DNA of 64,000 bases, taken from NCBI GenBank assembly GCA_949592205.1, contig CATIUR010000001.1:43975001-44039000 (forward strand). The letters run 5' to 3'. The notes beneath the pieces are model-generated. The model had not been told where the DNA came from. It ran no database searches and worked only from the letters and a program-made list of their open reading frames with translations. This document shows, piece by piece, positions 47,701-57,740 of the stretch. The position numbers and the translations under genes are program-made. Origin of the DNA: Helichrysum umbraculigerum (Eukaryota; Streptophyta; Magnoliopsida; Asterales; Asteraceae). Each line of letters opens with the position of its first letter. Positions within the stretch are counted from its first letter, which is position 1.

Positions 47701-48168
47701 TAATGCGTCTGTTTCCGAAGCCTTGGATAATAAACATGTAGACACCATTGAAGAGTTAGGAACACCCATGTTGATAGCATAGATGTCCTTCTTCCTTGGC
47801 GCCCTCATCAATATCCATTTATCAGGAATTTTGAAACCTGGCTTCAGGACTAAGGCCTCTTTTTCATTAAAATAAACTGGATGACCTTTATCACAGACTT
47901 GGGAAACACTCACTAGGTTGTGTGTTAGTTCTTCAACATAGTTCACATCCTCAAGAGTCAAAGTTCCATTTGGAACTTTTCCTTTTCCCGAAATTACTCC
48001 TCCTTTTTCTCCTGCAAAATTTACTTTTTGCTTGAGACTCTCCTTGAAGTCCTTCAGTAGACTTCTTTCTCCGGTCATGTGCCTCGAGCATCCACTATCT
48101 ACATACCACCAGCTGTCCTTGTTCACAGCATGCTCCTGCACATAACACAAAATACGATCAGTTATCAA
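44728..48168 (-). CDS. I3 copia pol: protease, integrase, RT, RNase H (intact frame)
   Basis: About 1146 codons without interruption. Protease WYVDSGCSRHMTG; GAG-pre-integrase zinc region (LWHRRMAHLN ... CVPCMQGKQH); integrase DDE core with LLHMDLFGPI, IRSDNGTKF and PQQNGVAERKNRT. RT has WVFKCKRDDKGIVTRNKARL, YQLDVKSAFLYG and the catalytic VYVDDIIFGS. RNase H has AYTDSDYGGC, STCEAEYVAAG and KTKHIDIRHHFI. Length and order are normal for Sirevirus-like copia. The ORF overlaps the end of gag by 11 bp in another frame; its ATG at 48168 need not be used. A pyrimidine-rich TTTTGTGTTATGTGCAG precedes the protease and resembles a splice acceptor. It could encode active enzyme, but the element has lost its 3' end. 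Confidence 0.93.
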   Translation of the reverse strand: MITDRILCYVQEHAVNKDSWWYVDSGCSRHMTGERSLLKDFKESLKQKVNFAGEKGGVISGKGKVPNGTLTLEDVNYVEELTHNLVSVSQVCDKGHPVYFNEKEALVLKPGFKIPDKWILMRAPRKKDIYAINMGVPNSSMVSTCLLSKASETDALLWHRRMAHLNWRKMNYITKNGLVLGVPQKRFESEDKCVPCMQGKQHKKPHRPKTENSISSPFELLHMDLFGPISKRSLGGKWYFLVVTDDYSRFSWVFFLGSKDETPGILIEFFDLVENVYKKRVKRIRSDNGTKFKNSTLNIYCLSKGILHQFSAPYEPQQNGVAERKNRTLIEAARTMLADSKLPVIFWAEAVNTACYVLNRVLTVKRHNKTCYELLNNKKPNLKGFEPFRVSCTILKTGHQAKFGEKADEGFFLGYMPNSPNKRVFNKVTGRLEVVYNIEVTSYSPDVHKGLDWQFDYSDLFASFKVPISDYVSDSEIAEHLLFEDENIGPASTSSVKQSGIKTNVDSDKASTSESQQPSEDKSQETEDLDVLSTKFDDILTPLKHLRISSARTEDVPELEEIGTKLEDEIPVEPVTTTRTSKNHPVENIIGDINTPVQTRHQSRASTSENLEYQSLYTAMKETGILNQCLYSCFISQVEPKNVQMALKESSWVEAMQEELSQFSKLQVWELVDLPKGEYPIGTRWVFKCKRDDKGIVTRNKARLVVQGFNQQEGIDYNEVFAPVARLEAIRVFLAFASYFGIKVYQLDVKSAFLYGKVEELVYVSQPPGFADPEYPDRVYHLNKALYGLHQAPRAWYGTLSTYLLENGFTRGSIDSTLFVKWKKKDFLLVQVYVDDIIFGSSDEKMCQEFEQVMRKRFEMSAMGELNFFLGLHVDQKKDGFFIHQSKYTYELLERFKMDESKVYNTPIPVNHGLGPDTSSDSDMDPTLYRAMIGSLMYLTASRPDIMFAVCLCARYQANPNESHMQAVKRIFRYLKGKPKLGLWYPIDGDLDLVAYTDSDYGGCNQNRKSTTGGCQFLGGRLVSWQCKKQTSVAISTCEAEYVAAGSCFSQVLWIQQQLRDYGLNITNTPMMIDNESTMSITNNPVKHSKTKHIDIRHHFIRDCAEKKLIKLVKVPSLDNLADLYTKVFDRARFETLVQLNGMRNP

Positions 48169-50123
48169 GAGGGACCCAAGCCATTACGGTCTTGGTTTGT
48201 CCCTTATCATCAACAAACTTAAGCTCTTTAAAATAACCATCCTTCCCATCAGGAGCTTTGGTTACTTTCGAATTAGATTTAGTTTGTGGACGATCAGCCT
48301 TAAGAGGTGAATTTGAGGAGAACCTCTTAGGCACATAATTATGAGCTCGATTATGATAATTATAATTAAACTCATGTGATCGCGAAGTAGTACCACTCTC
48401 ATAATGACTATGGCCTCTACTTGTAGTTCTAAACCTCGACGGTGTCACATCCCTAGACTTATGGACAGAATTATCACTTTGAGTATATGGCCGTTTAGGT
48501 TTAGGTGGGGAGACACTATGTTTACCGTCTCTTTTAAGAATGTTAACAGGTTTATTACCTAACTTAGGTTTGGTATCTAACCTATCTACATTCATACTAG
48601 AGTCGGTTTGTGTCTTTTCATCAATCACAAGCTTATGTGGTGTTTCAGGCTTTTTGTTAGGACAACACGAAGCCACGTGTCCCTTTTGACGACACTTGAA
48701 GCATGACATCTGCTTGCGTGATTTAGGAACTTTTGCATTACCACTCGGAGTCTTAGGCACTAAAGGTTCAGATATTTGTTCCTTATTAACCTTATCATCA
48801 GTCTTAGCATCGTTAATCACTCCACCCGATACAAATTGTATTTTGGTGAAATGAAGCCTTAATATTATCTGATGAAGGGTTCTTAATAACATCCTTCTGT
48901 GCCTCTAACTTTTCCTGACCATTAGTTACTGAAATTTCAGGATTAGCATCTTTCATTTCAGAATCTTTAGGAATAGGAGTGTAATTGGCATTAAAAGGAG
49001 GGGATACATCATTGTAACCTAACCCAGTCTTGTCCTTTACACTACGTTGAGCATCTAACATTTTATCCATTTGAGATGTCCTATAGTTCTCAAGTTTACG
49101 GTTTTGCTCAATTAACCTTAAGTTAAGGTTCACTATTTCCTGATCCTTACTAGCAATTGTCTCATTTAAGTCTTTGATATTCATATAGAGACCATATATG
49201 ACAACAGATTTTTCACTTATGGTATCTCTAAGTTTTGTTCTATCCGAAGCATCAGACTTAATTTTATTTTTTAAGGCCTGTTTATCATCACTTAATCTAC
49301 GAATATCCATAATGGCTTGATCAAGTTCAGATCTAACAGTCTTATAGGATTCCTTATCCACATTCAATTGAGATGACAAATTGCTATTTGACACAGTTAA
49401 GACACTATTCTGAGATTGTAAATCAGTAACTAAGTAACAAACATCAGCAAGATTAAGAATATCTAAACATACCTTCTTCTTGTCAGTTTGTACTTCAGCC
49501 ATGCGTGCCACGAATTCTTCAGGACTCATATCTGGAATTGAATCCATATATAGCACGTCATCATCACTTGCCTTCACTTCAGACTCAGGCACCTCTACTC
49601 TCTGTTCCATATCAGTGGGCATGTAGGACACTGATCCAGCAGTTGTCTCTTTGATCTCGGCCATCAAAGCTTCCTCAGAATGAGCTTGCCAATCATAAGA
49701 ACCATCTAACTGCTTTTTGAGAAGACTCCTCTTGCCAACTCTCACCTGTGGACTTCCCTCACCTCTTTTCTCTAGAGCTTCCCAGAGCGTTCTAGCAGTA
49801 TGAAAAGACTTCAGTTGATAAGCAATCTCTTTAGGAAGACACATCTTTATGCATGAATGTGCTTTATTTTCATTTCTGTAAGCTTCATTCTCTTGATCAC
49901 TCATGTTCGCATAGGTAAGAACCATAGTGGCATTTTGAACAGTTTGAGTAGGTGCGGTGTATCCACTCTTGATACACATCCAGATTGACAGGTCATGGAA
50001 TCTACAGTAAGATTCAAATCTGTCCTTCCAATTGTAGTAATCTTCAATCCTCAACAACTTAGGTGGAACATTTGATTTTCCCACCTCGTGGTCCATTTCG
50101 ATCATTCTACTTAAGTCACACAT
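48158..50123 (-). pseudogene. I3 copia gag, frameshifted before the zinc knuckle
   Basis: ATG 50123 opens a copia Gag (KLLRIEDYYNWKDRFESYC, AYQLKSFHTARTLWEALEKR) followed by long coiled-coil segments (about 49480-49020) typical of the large SIRE gag. The frame ends at 48813. The nucleocapsid continues in another frame from about 48855 to 48158, with a CCHC knuckle (CFKCRQKGHVASCC) and a basic Ser/Arg-rich region (PSRFRTTSRGHSHYESG). The two frames overlap in 48813-48892, and the sense changes near 48850, so a small indel is likely. Programmed frameshifting is less likely because gag families of this type are usually one frame to the knuckle. It ends in VMAWVPLDN and a stop just before pol. 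Confidence 0.85.
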
Positions 50124-50582
50124 CTTAAAAACGTAAAATTAAACTGTTTCGCGAATTCAGAAAACTCAACTCGCAAGACTCAGCTCAACTCGCAATCTCA
50201 GCTTGACTCGCAGAGTACGTCGATTCGCAAGCCTCAGTTCGGATTGCTAAAGATGTCGATTCGCAAGTGATGTCGATTCACAAGGGATCTCGGTTCGACT
50301 CGCAAGCCTCAGTTCGACTCGCTAGTTCAACTCGGTTCGCAGGCGAAGCTGGAACCCTAATCTCGACTCGCGAAACGGCTGTTAAACCCAAAAACGAATT
50401 TTTAAGGTATTTTTACGACTGAAACTGAAAATTTCTACCGTAAACAAACCCTAAAACGTCCAGAGAATGATTTTGGTCGTTAGTATTGCAAGAAAGCACG
50501 TAAAAACGACCCGAATCAAAAACGCAATATTACTAAAACTCACGAACACACTCGTATTTAGCCCGAAAACTCTGATACCAGA
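50124..50582 (-). other. I3 leader and primer binding site
   Basis: The PBS TGGTATCAGAG (minus, 50580-50570) is two bases from the LTR, tRNA-iMet type. The 450-bp leader contains about a dozen ACTCGC/TTCGCA-like motifs (50160-50375) and no supportable ORF. Confidence 0.85.
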
Positions 50583-51171
50583 TGTAAGTCCCCTAGTTTT
50601 AGGATCGATAACTTCGTTATCTTTAGTATTAAGGTGTGGAATCCCTCAATACGATGTTATCTTACTAGTAACGAATATGTTCGTAATTGCGTTTATAAAG
50701 CTTAACTTTAAACGAATAATACGTCTAAGCCTAGCCGTTAGGTTTAAGTTTTCTCTGGGTTTAGTGAATTCGCAGATCAGAAAACCGAATGACAAAAGTT
50801 GTTCTGTTTTTCACCCGTGAAAAACAATATATATGTCAGTTCGTCTCGGCTCGCATGGGCCAGCGAGTTCGGTCCAACTCACAGCCCAAGCCCAGTAAAG
50901 GACTCGGCTCGCCAGACTCAAGCTTCGCGAGTTCAGATCTCACCTCACAGCTCAACTCGCTGCGACTTGAGATCTCGAATCATCTCGCATGAAACGTCTA
51001 TTATTTATTTCGTATTTAAACATTCGTCTAACTTAGCATAATAATATGTTTAACGAATATTACTAACAAAACAAATATTTATTTACAAATCTAAACCAAT
51101 GTACAAACATAATAATAATTACACCAGTCCTATTTCAAGCTAGATCTGTTGTCACACTCTATGTTCCAACA
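50583..51171 (-). repeat. I3 5' LTR (right copy)
   Basis: 589 bp, same ends as the left copy; target duplication TGCTA follows at 51172-51176. Confidence 0.93.
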
Positions 51172-51176
51172 TGCTA

Positions 51177-52646
51177 GATATATGATGTTAGGCTAGACAT
51201 TTCTTTGTGTTTACTATGATGTAGTTATGTTAGAATAGTCAATATGTTTATGCCATGCTGTTACTCTGCCCATGTTACTTTAAACTGTGTATGAACTCAT
51301 AAACTGAATCTCGAATGTTTATCTATCCAACTTATGCTGTGGTTAGAAGCTTCCTGCTAGAACTTGGCCAATTACTAGTGGTACGTTCTCTACCTATTCT
51401 ATACTTGATGATCAATGAACTTGGTATGGCTGTGTTCTCTAGGTTGAAACAAATCATAAGAGACACGGAGCGTAGGATTAGAGATAGGTTAGATTCATGT
51501 TTATCTGTTATATATCTTTGAGAGAACTTTCGGGATATCTATGATCTGATTATTAGTTATCTGCTATGCTTAGGATTATGGTACTCTGTTATGTGTCACC
51601 CTATTGCATGTTCTTGTTTGATTGTTGCCTTAGGAATGATGCATGCTAGAGTTATCCTCCTGGTTCATATCAGTAACCGTATAATTAGGTTTTCAGACAC
51701 AGAATATTGGTTTACAAAGTAGATTAACATGCATGGAATAGTTGTGATGATTTATATCTGTAATGCTGAACAATTTAACTGATCGTTAGCCTGATTATCC
51801 CAACTTGGTCCGCGGGATTACCCCCGTTCGTGTTCTTGTTCAATCAACAATTCACGCTACGATACAGACGTCTCCGATGACTGTGACTGGGGACCAGGAT
51901 TCGAGGATAGTCGTCAGTTAAATTGGTCTGTACATTTGGGAGAACTTCCGGTGTATTTGACTTCTATAACTGCTATCCACGTGACATGTTATCTATCTGA
52001 TTGCGGACAACTCTACGTTAGATATTTAATAGGCTCGTAGTTGTAGCTCATTAGGATTTAGTAAATCTGCGAGAGTAATGTGGAACCCTAATTAATGTAA
52101 CGGAAAAACCGTAAAATGCCCTATTACTCGGTATAGTGCTGGAAACACCAATTGGTGGAGTACAAACGTATGGAAGCCGCGGAACGGTCGTAGGTACAAT
52201 ACTTTGCATTAATTATGTTTCTATCCTCTCCGGATTAGTCATCACATCTAGTAGCCCTACCCTTGACTATTCATCAATAACATTTAACGAAATCATAGTA
52301 AACACTCGCTTATCCTCTGTTGACCGAGTCTCCGTACAAACCTCTTTTGTTTTATTTTCTTTATTTAAATTAGTATTTAGGTATAAAAACCAAACCTATC
52401 CAAAAACTTTTTAAAAACCCTAGCTGAATCTCCAAAGATAATAAAACTTCCTAGACTCCCATGCCCGTTGTAGTTTGAAGAACGACACCTGAGTCATACA
52501 TACCACTTGCTGCCCTTTTTGGTCTGTCAGTAGTATACAACTTAGGATTCCCCTGCTCTACAAATTTCAAACTCACTGTTTGCCGCTTCTATTGCTGTTG
52601 GAACAACGACCGGAATCATATCCGTCCGACCGATAGAGGTAGCGAC
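51177..52646 (+). repeat. 3' LTR of element A, segment 3
   Basis: Continues the 5' LTR from about 720 to its end at GCGACA. A few substitutions and short indels separate the copies near the end (52580-52625). After 52646 the sequence is E0. Confidence 0.9.
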
Positions 52647-53759
52647 AGACGTATATGTCATTATGTGGTGGAGAGAAGGTTTGTAGGGAAACCATGACGC
52701 AGAACCCGCCTTACTTCCTATGGTCTTTGGGTCAATGACAATGTTGTACTCTGGGCATGGAGGTGGGACAGTATCCGTTATTGTCTCCAATCTTGTAACA
52801 ACATTCTCATCGACTACTTGGGTGATGGATTCTATGGCAATAGAAGGTTCAACTAGATCAGTAGGTGATTCATTCGGAAAGATATGTGGGATTTCATCAA
52901 CCACAAGTTGTTGTGGAATGTTGTCAACCACGTCGGTTTGGATTGGAATGAGATCACTTCTCAGAGTCGGTGCATATTCCTCTAGTCCTTCGGGAGCTGA
53001 GTCTTCTGTGTAAATCTTTTCTTCCGGTTTCTCTAGTTCTATCTCTTCGTCTACCTCATCATACTCGTCACTCCGGCCGGAAGTTTCAAGTGGCATTGGT
53101 TCGGAAAGTTCTTCTAGAATGAACTCTTCGTTGGTCTCAGACGTAGATAGGTTAAGAACGGGTGGAAGTGAGGATTTAGAAGATTGGGTAGGTGTAAGAT
53201 TTGAAGGAAGTTTGCAACCAGACTCATGAGAATGAAAGTCTATGTCAAGTGATGTAGATGTGGTGTGTGGGTGCCTCTCATCTTCCTGTAGCATATTTTC
53301 GGTTGTAACTTGATCCCTAGTTCCCTTACTTCTCACTTGGACTAGTGTTTCTATTTTAGACAGCTTATCAGTACATCTTCTAAGCATGTCGTCTTGTTCT
53401 CTAAGTAATTGTTCAAGTGGGTTGTGAGAGGGTGAAAGAGTAGCATTACTGCTGAGATAAGCTATGGGCATATCTCTCAAGTTAGAACTTTCATACGGTT
53501 GTGGTTCGTGTACAGGGTAAGATGAGTGTGGGTAGACATTGAATGGGTCAGGATAGTAAGGTTGGTTTTGATGTTGTTGGACAGCATAAGGGTCATATTG
53601 GTATTGTGATTGAAGATCTAAATACCCTATGTTATCCGGATAAGTCATACTATACCTTTGACAGTCATTATCTAAGTCGGCATCACTCCTACATCTATCA
53701 AGACTATCTAGATGATCAATTAGTTGTTGCACAGTTACCATTGCCAAGTTAAAAGACAA
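52647..53759 (-). pseudogene. Unrecognised first ORF of E0, truncated
   Basis: ATG 53759 (MSFNLAMVTVQQL) is the first long frame after the PBS. About 371 codons belong to E0; the frame then runs 34 codons into the LTR of A by chance. It has an N-terminal helical start, a Tyr/Gln/Pro-rich part (YYPDPFNVYPHSSYPVHEP), a short coiled coil (LLREQDDMLRRCTDKLSKIE) and a long acidic Glu/Asp-rich region. No Gag capsid motif, zinc knuckle or protease is visible, and it is unlike the gag of element A despite the shared PBS and LTR end. It may be the N-terminal part of a divergent gag, an extra ORF before gag as in some Tat/Ogre elements, or the cargo of a non-autonomous element. Confidence 0.6.
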
Positions 53760-53944
53760 AACAAGAATAAGGTTTTAGAATTAAAGTTGTAGTATGATGG
53801 GAAGTTATTCTAAGCTACGCTAATTTAATCTAACTACACTAATCTACGGGCAGAAAGTAACTTCTGACAGGGATGGTGAATCCAAGTCAAAAAGGATCGC
53901 TTAAAAACTAAATTTGTCTAAACAGGCTCCGAATTGTATTACCG

Positions 53945-53962
53945 TCTCCGGCAGCGGCGCCA
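53945..53962 (-). other. Primer binding site of E0 (tRNA-Asp type)
   Basis: The minus strand reads TGGCGCCGCTGCCGGAGA, six bases from the LTR end at 53969. Confidence 0.8.
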
Positions 53963-53968
53963 AAAACT

Positions 53969-54105
53969 TGACGCGCGTCCAATGGTCGGTTCAGGATTCG
54001 CTTCCCGTCGTTGCGGACCTTTCCGCTGGGCGCGGCGTCAGGTGGTAGTTTTAAATTTATATTTTGTCGGGGGAGCCTAATCCCCCGTACAACCTACTGT
54101 TATTA
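53969..54105 (-). repeat. E0 LTR remnant (137 bp)
   Basis: TGACGCGCGTCC... to the point where the E1 LTR starts (TGTCACCCCC, 54106). The rest of the LTR would lie beyond the E1 array, outside the window. Confidence 0.7.
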
Positions 54106-54431
54106 TGTCACCCCCTAATTCGGGTTGTGGAAGCGAATCGGGTCGGGGCGTGACTAATCAATAACCAAAGCACAAGATATATAGTAAACGACTCTAAATG
54201 AGACGTTTTAGAAAATACATTACAAAACAGTACATTACATAAGTTTTCAAAAGTAATAAGTCGTATAGATACATCATTAGTGAGTTCGCAACAGATTCTA
54301 AAGATTTTAAATACATAATCCTAGTACAAAAGATAACGCAAGTAAAATCTTCATAAGTATGTATGCATGCGACTCGTACTAGCTTAGCATATAAGTAGAT
54401 CCTGCTGGGTCATCCTACTGTTGCTGCATAC

Positions 54432-54928
54432 CTGAGAATGCATCACTAAAAAGGTCAACCAAAAGGTTGGTGAATCTCACATGTTTATAGTAAATACAGT
54501 TTTGAACACATCAATTTGTAAAAGTATGCAATAATTGCACGTATGCAATAGTTTCGATATACATTGCCATGAGCACCATAGTTGAAGCTTAACAGTAAGT
54601 AAGTAATTGCCCTCGTGAATGCTAATCCAAAAACATTCATATGTAACGAGTAGAAAATACCTGTTTATACGAGTACTGTTCGTGGTGGCGCTACCACCCC
54701 AGGTGGGGATTGTCAGTCCCATATGGATCCATATACTAAAACTCGCGCTTAAGTCCATAACTAACAACTATGATTAAAGGGACTTCATTGGATTAAGTAA
54801 AACCCATGCAATCGATATACCAGTAAATCAGTAAGTAAATCAAGTAAGTAAGTTCATGTGTTCGAGTAAAACAAGCAATGCATCTCCCCCAAAATAGTAA
54901 AACAGTAAAAAGGGGCCGTGAGACTCAC
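54432..54928 (-). other. Candidate LTR leader intron, E1 copy A
   Basis: Minus strand: CACAG|GTGAGTCT, 497 bp, GCATTCTCAG|GTATGC. Confidence 0.45.
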
Positions 54929-55210
54929 CTGTGAGTGCTAGCCTTCCTAAAACACGTGTGATCCGAGTAGAAATCTCCTAACGTCCTAAACGCAAAGAAA
55001 TTTACATAAGTATTTGACTCCTAGTCAAAACTATGTTGATGATTTTGATTGTTTAAAACGTTGGTTGGTTTCTGAAAACGAGTACTATTTGTTGATGATG
55101 ATGTTAGCGATAATGTTATTATTTCTTGAATCTTAACATTGATTAAGTATATATTTATATATACATTTACGTCGTTGTATATATAATTGTCGTTTCAATT
55201 TCCGTCATTC

Positions 55211-55211
<1 letters not shown>

Positions 55212-55256
<45 letters not shown>
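55212..55256. repeat. TA microsatellite in E1 LTR copy A
   Basis: A pure (TA)n run of about 45 bp. Copy B has two runs at 60766-60809 and 60820-60875 split by GTCATTCA, so the locus has expanded there. Confidence 0.95.
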
Positions 55257-55258
<2 letters not shown>

Positions 55259-55399
55259 AAATAAAATTCTCTAAGTTATAATTACGCCATAAAAAAAAAT
55301 CTTTCGTTTAATGTTATAACTGTATGTTTCAACAGTCACTCGAATCGTTTTACATTTTATCGTTTTATGTGATGTTGGTTTAGCCCGATTACTCGTTTA

Positions 55400-55990
55400 A
55401 TTAAGCTAGGCCCATTTACTTACTATTTAGGCCCATTAAACTCATTTATATTTTAAATACCTTTAGCCCGATAAGGATTTAACCTATTTAACTTATTTGG
55501 GCCCAAAACATTTATACAAAACTTTCGACCCGTTAATGTATTTAATTTCGTTTAACTTTGGCCCATTTATATTTTATTGAGTTTGGCCCAATACAATTAT
55601 AACCCAATATGTAATTTGTGGCCCAATATATATTTACATTATTTCAAGCCCAATAGCCACGTAGATAAATTTGGTCCATTAATTAACGTTAATCCAAACT
55701 ATTTAGCCCATTAAATAACAACCATAGGACCGGCCCACTGAGTTATTTATATCAACCCATTTATAAACACAAAAGGTCCGGCCCAGTCCTTTTAACCTCA
55801 GGCCCATTTACTAAAACAAACACCCGACCCAATTTATTAATTAATCAGCCCAGCCCAGTACCTGATTAACAACCCGTTTGATACACCTACGGCCCAAACG
55901 CTTTAAACTAAACGGACCCTTATGGGTTGGGCCCAACCCGTACGGGTTGGGGTCCAAACCCAGTTCTCTGTTTCAGTCCGACTGTGTTTG
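55400..55990. promoter_or_regulatory. Cluster of GGCCCA (TGGGCC) motifs in E1 LTR
   Basis: At least eleven GGCCCA copies (for example 55409, 55430, 55500, 55560, 55585, 55620), mostly in the same orientation, plus several AGCCCA. TGGGCC/TGGGCT is the plant Site II element bound by TCP factors. The cluster recurs in copy B (61000-61630). Confidence 0.55.
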
Positions 55991-57112
55991 GCCCGAATCA
56001 AAGCACTTTTCGTTTTGGTTTCGAGTTTGGTTCATTTGTATATGTATATAACGTAAAATAAACGAGTTATGGTGTGTCCAGTTTTCAATTTACATACATA
56101 TACATACTTACATTATTAAGACAAGATTTTTGGTTCTAATAGTTTTTAAATTTTAATTTCATCATCATCATCATCATTATCATCATCATCAAAATCATTT
56201 CATCAATTATGTATACACATATATATAACTATAAATCTTCATACGTATACATAATAACTTGAAATTGATACAAATAAAATAAAATGAAAATAGAGACTTA
56301 CAAAGATTGTGGAAATGAGATTATTAAGATGATGATGATACTGAGCCTCGTTCTTATTGGTTTACTCCTACTGCTCTTTATTTCATTTGATGATGAAGAA
56401 AAGAAAAATGGAGAGAAAATGAAATGGCGATGATATGATATGAAAAAGAGGGAAATATGTGAAGTGAAGAAATGATTTACGAGGCATGGTTTTTAGATCA
56501 ATTTGTCTGCTCAATTATTGAGTTAGGTGTTGATTTTTTTGTCCCGTTAATTTCGGTTACGGGTATAATTAGTGCAATATAAAATTTGATATTTGATATT
56601 TTTATTTTGTAGATGTTCTCCAGATACGTTATTTAAAATCAGAATAATGAGATTCTCATTATTTTAGAATGTTGTACAAATTTGTACATTTTACTGCGCG
56701 CATCCAATTGGGTGCCAAATTTCAGTTAAATTATGATTTCATATTTTGAGGTAATGTTCCAATTACTTTCAAACGTATGAGAAAAATAGAACTTTTTAAT
56801 ATTTTGATCTTTGGGTATGTTTTACAATTGTTCTTGTTCGCGTATAATATGTTTTATATATAATCGTATATCTAACATGTTTTATCTCCATATTATAATT
56901 TTAAGAATACTAGTAATTAATAATTTCATTATTAATTATTTTGTGTCACAAACTTTTGTATTTATTTTATCGGATTCGTTCCGATACGTTTGTACGTAAC
57001 TTTAAATAATTATGCATATATTTATTACTCTTTTTTTTAGTTCATACCGAGTATGTATATTTAAAGTTTAAATTCGGAGCGAATTTTGTGTCGTTTTTGA
57101 CCGGGTGTCACA

Positions 57113-57740
57113 TTCTCCCCTTGTTAGGAGAATTTCGTCCCGAAATTCTTTGGTAGTAATTATCAGGGTGTTGAAGTAATAGTCTGTGCATATTCTAAGG
57201 AAGTGTGTGTGCTGACTATGAGTGATATAACCTCAATCTAATGTTACCTTCCTCCCCTTGTTAAGCTAATGCCCTACTGGCCATTAAAGGAATAGAGGAA
57301 GTGTGTTGTAATGTAATTGACCATTTTGTCGGTAAGACAAGGTCAGTCGGTCATTCAATGTGTAGCTACATTTGTACTAGTAGCCTAAAGTAAAGTAGTA
57401 ATCTTTTATTGTATTCATACAGCTTATAACGCGCAGTAGTGTCGTAACATAACTTAGACTCTATCAGTTTCATATAGAAACAAGAGGGTTTAGCATAAAT
57501 TAATCTTACCTAGGATGTTACCCAGTATATAAAAGTTAACCGGCACGTTTTCCGGTATAAGACGGTATAGGATATGTTATTCCTATACATATGAGCTAAA
57601 CCTCGTCTCATATAGAAACCATTAGAAACTAAATTATCATTTTACCCTAACCCTATTGTGCACTTAGAATCCAGGGAAAACATACAAGGTATCAAGCAGC
57701 AAGTAAAACCTATCAAGTAAGTAGTATAAAGGCAGTCAGG
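57113..57740 (-). other. E1 noncoding 3' interior with polypurine tract
   Basis: The minus strand reads TAACAAGGGGAGAA directly before the LTR, preceded by AATTTCGGGACGAAATT. A second PPT-like GCTTAACAAGGGGAGG lies at about 57249-57264. No ORF or pol remnant is recognisable in the roughly 600 bp. Confidence 0.7.

Larger units (their letters stand above)
36096..51171 (-). mobile_element. I3: SIRE-like Ty1/copia element, interrupted by I4
   Basis: Two 589-bp LTRs (36096-36684, 50583-51171) with about 1% difference bracket a minus-strand copia element. TGCTA is duplicated (36091-36095, 51172-51176) and single at the matching site of A's 5' LTR. Order from the right: LTR, PBS 50570-50580, gag, pol, 2.4 kb noncoding, accessory gene. 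The accessory gene runs into the I4 LTR at 40213; the rest of I3's 3' interior, including any polypurine tract, is gone, and I4 sequence abuts the left LTR exactly. Pol style (YVDDIIFGS, DSGCSRHMTG) and a long region after pol fit Sirevirus/SIRE. Apart from the 3' loss and a gag frameshift it looks young. Confidence 0.93.
1..52646 (+). mobile_element. Element A: Athila-type Ty3/gypsy retrotransposon, broken by nested insertions
   Basis: This outer element spans the left and centre of the window. Seen: a 5' LTR ending at 2193 in GCGACA, a PBS complementary to the 3' end of tRNA-Asp, gag, protease, RT with an FMDD motif, RNase H, integrase, a third ORF, a purine-rich stretch at 24779 and a 3' LTR ending at 52646 in the same GCGACA. 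Removing I2 and I3 and one copy of each target duplication leaves a 3' LTR of about 2450 bp. That matches the 2193 bp of 5' LTR in the window plus about 255 bp outside it. The RT and protease style (LADLGAS, FMDDFSVFG) is Athila-like. The right flank is E0; the left flank is outside the window, so the target duplication cannot be checked. Stops and frameshifts make it non-coding today. Confidence 0.9.
52647..54105 (-). mobile_element. E0: relict LTR element with tRNA-Asp PBS that received element A
   Basis: On the minus strand an LTR end (GCGTCA) is followed six bases later by TGGCGCCGCTGCCGGAGA, the same arrangement as in element A; the last about 45 bp of the LTRs are also similar. A leader of about 190 bp and a long ORF follow, cut by the 3' LTR of A at 52646. 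On the other side E1 cuts the LTR at 54105. E0 is therefore the oldest layer seen. Confidence 0.8.
54106..57112 (-). repeat. E1 LTR copy A
   Basis: 3007 bp, TGTCACCCCC ... GGGTGTCACA. Contains a TA microsatellite (55212-55256), a GGCCCA-rich block (55400-55990), a TCA repeat (56159-56190), a donor-like GTAAGTC at 56301 (minus) and the intron-like segment 54432-54928. Minus-strand small ORFs are not convincing. Confidence 0.92.

Noticed and set aside
52647..53759. Host cellular gene on the minus strand
   Set aside because: A tRNA-Asp PBS and LTR end lie directly upstream on the same strand, so it belongs to a retroelement.
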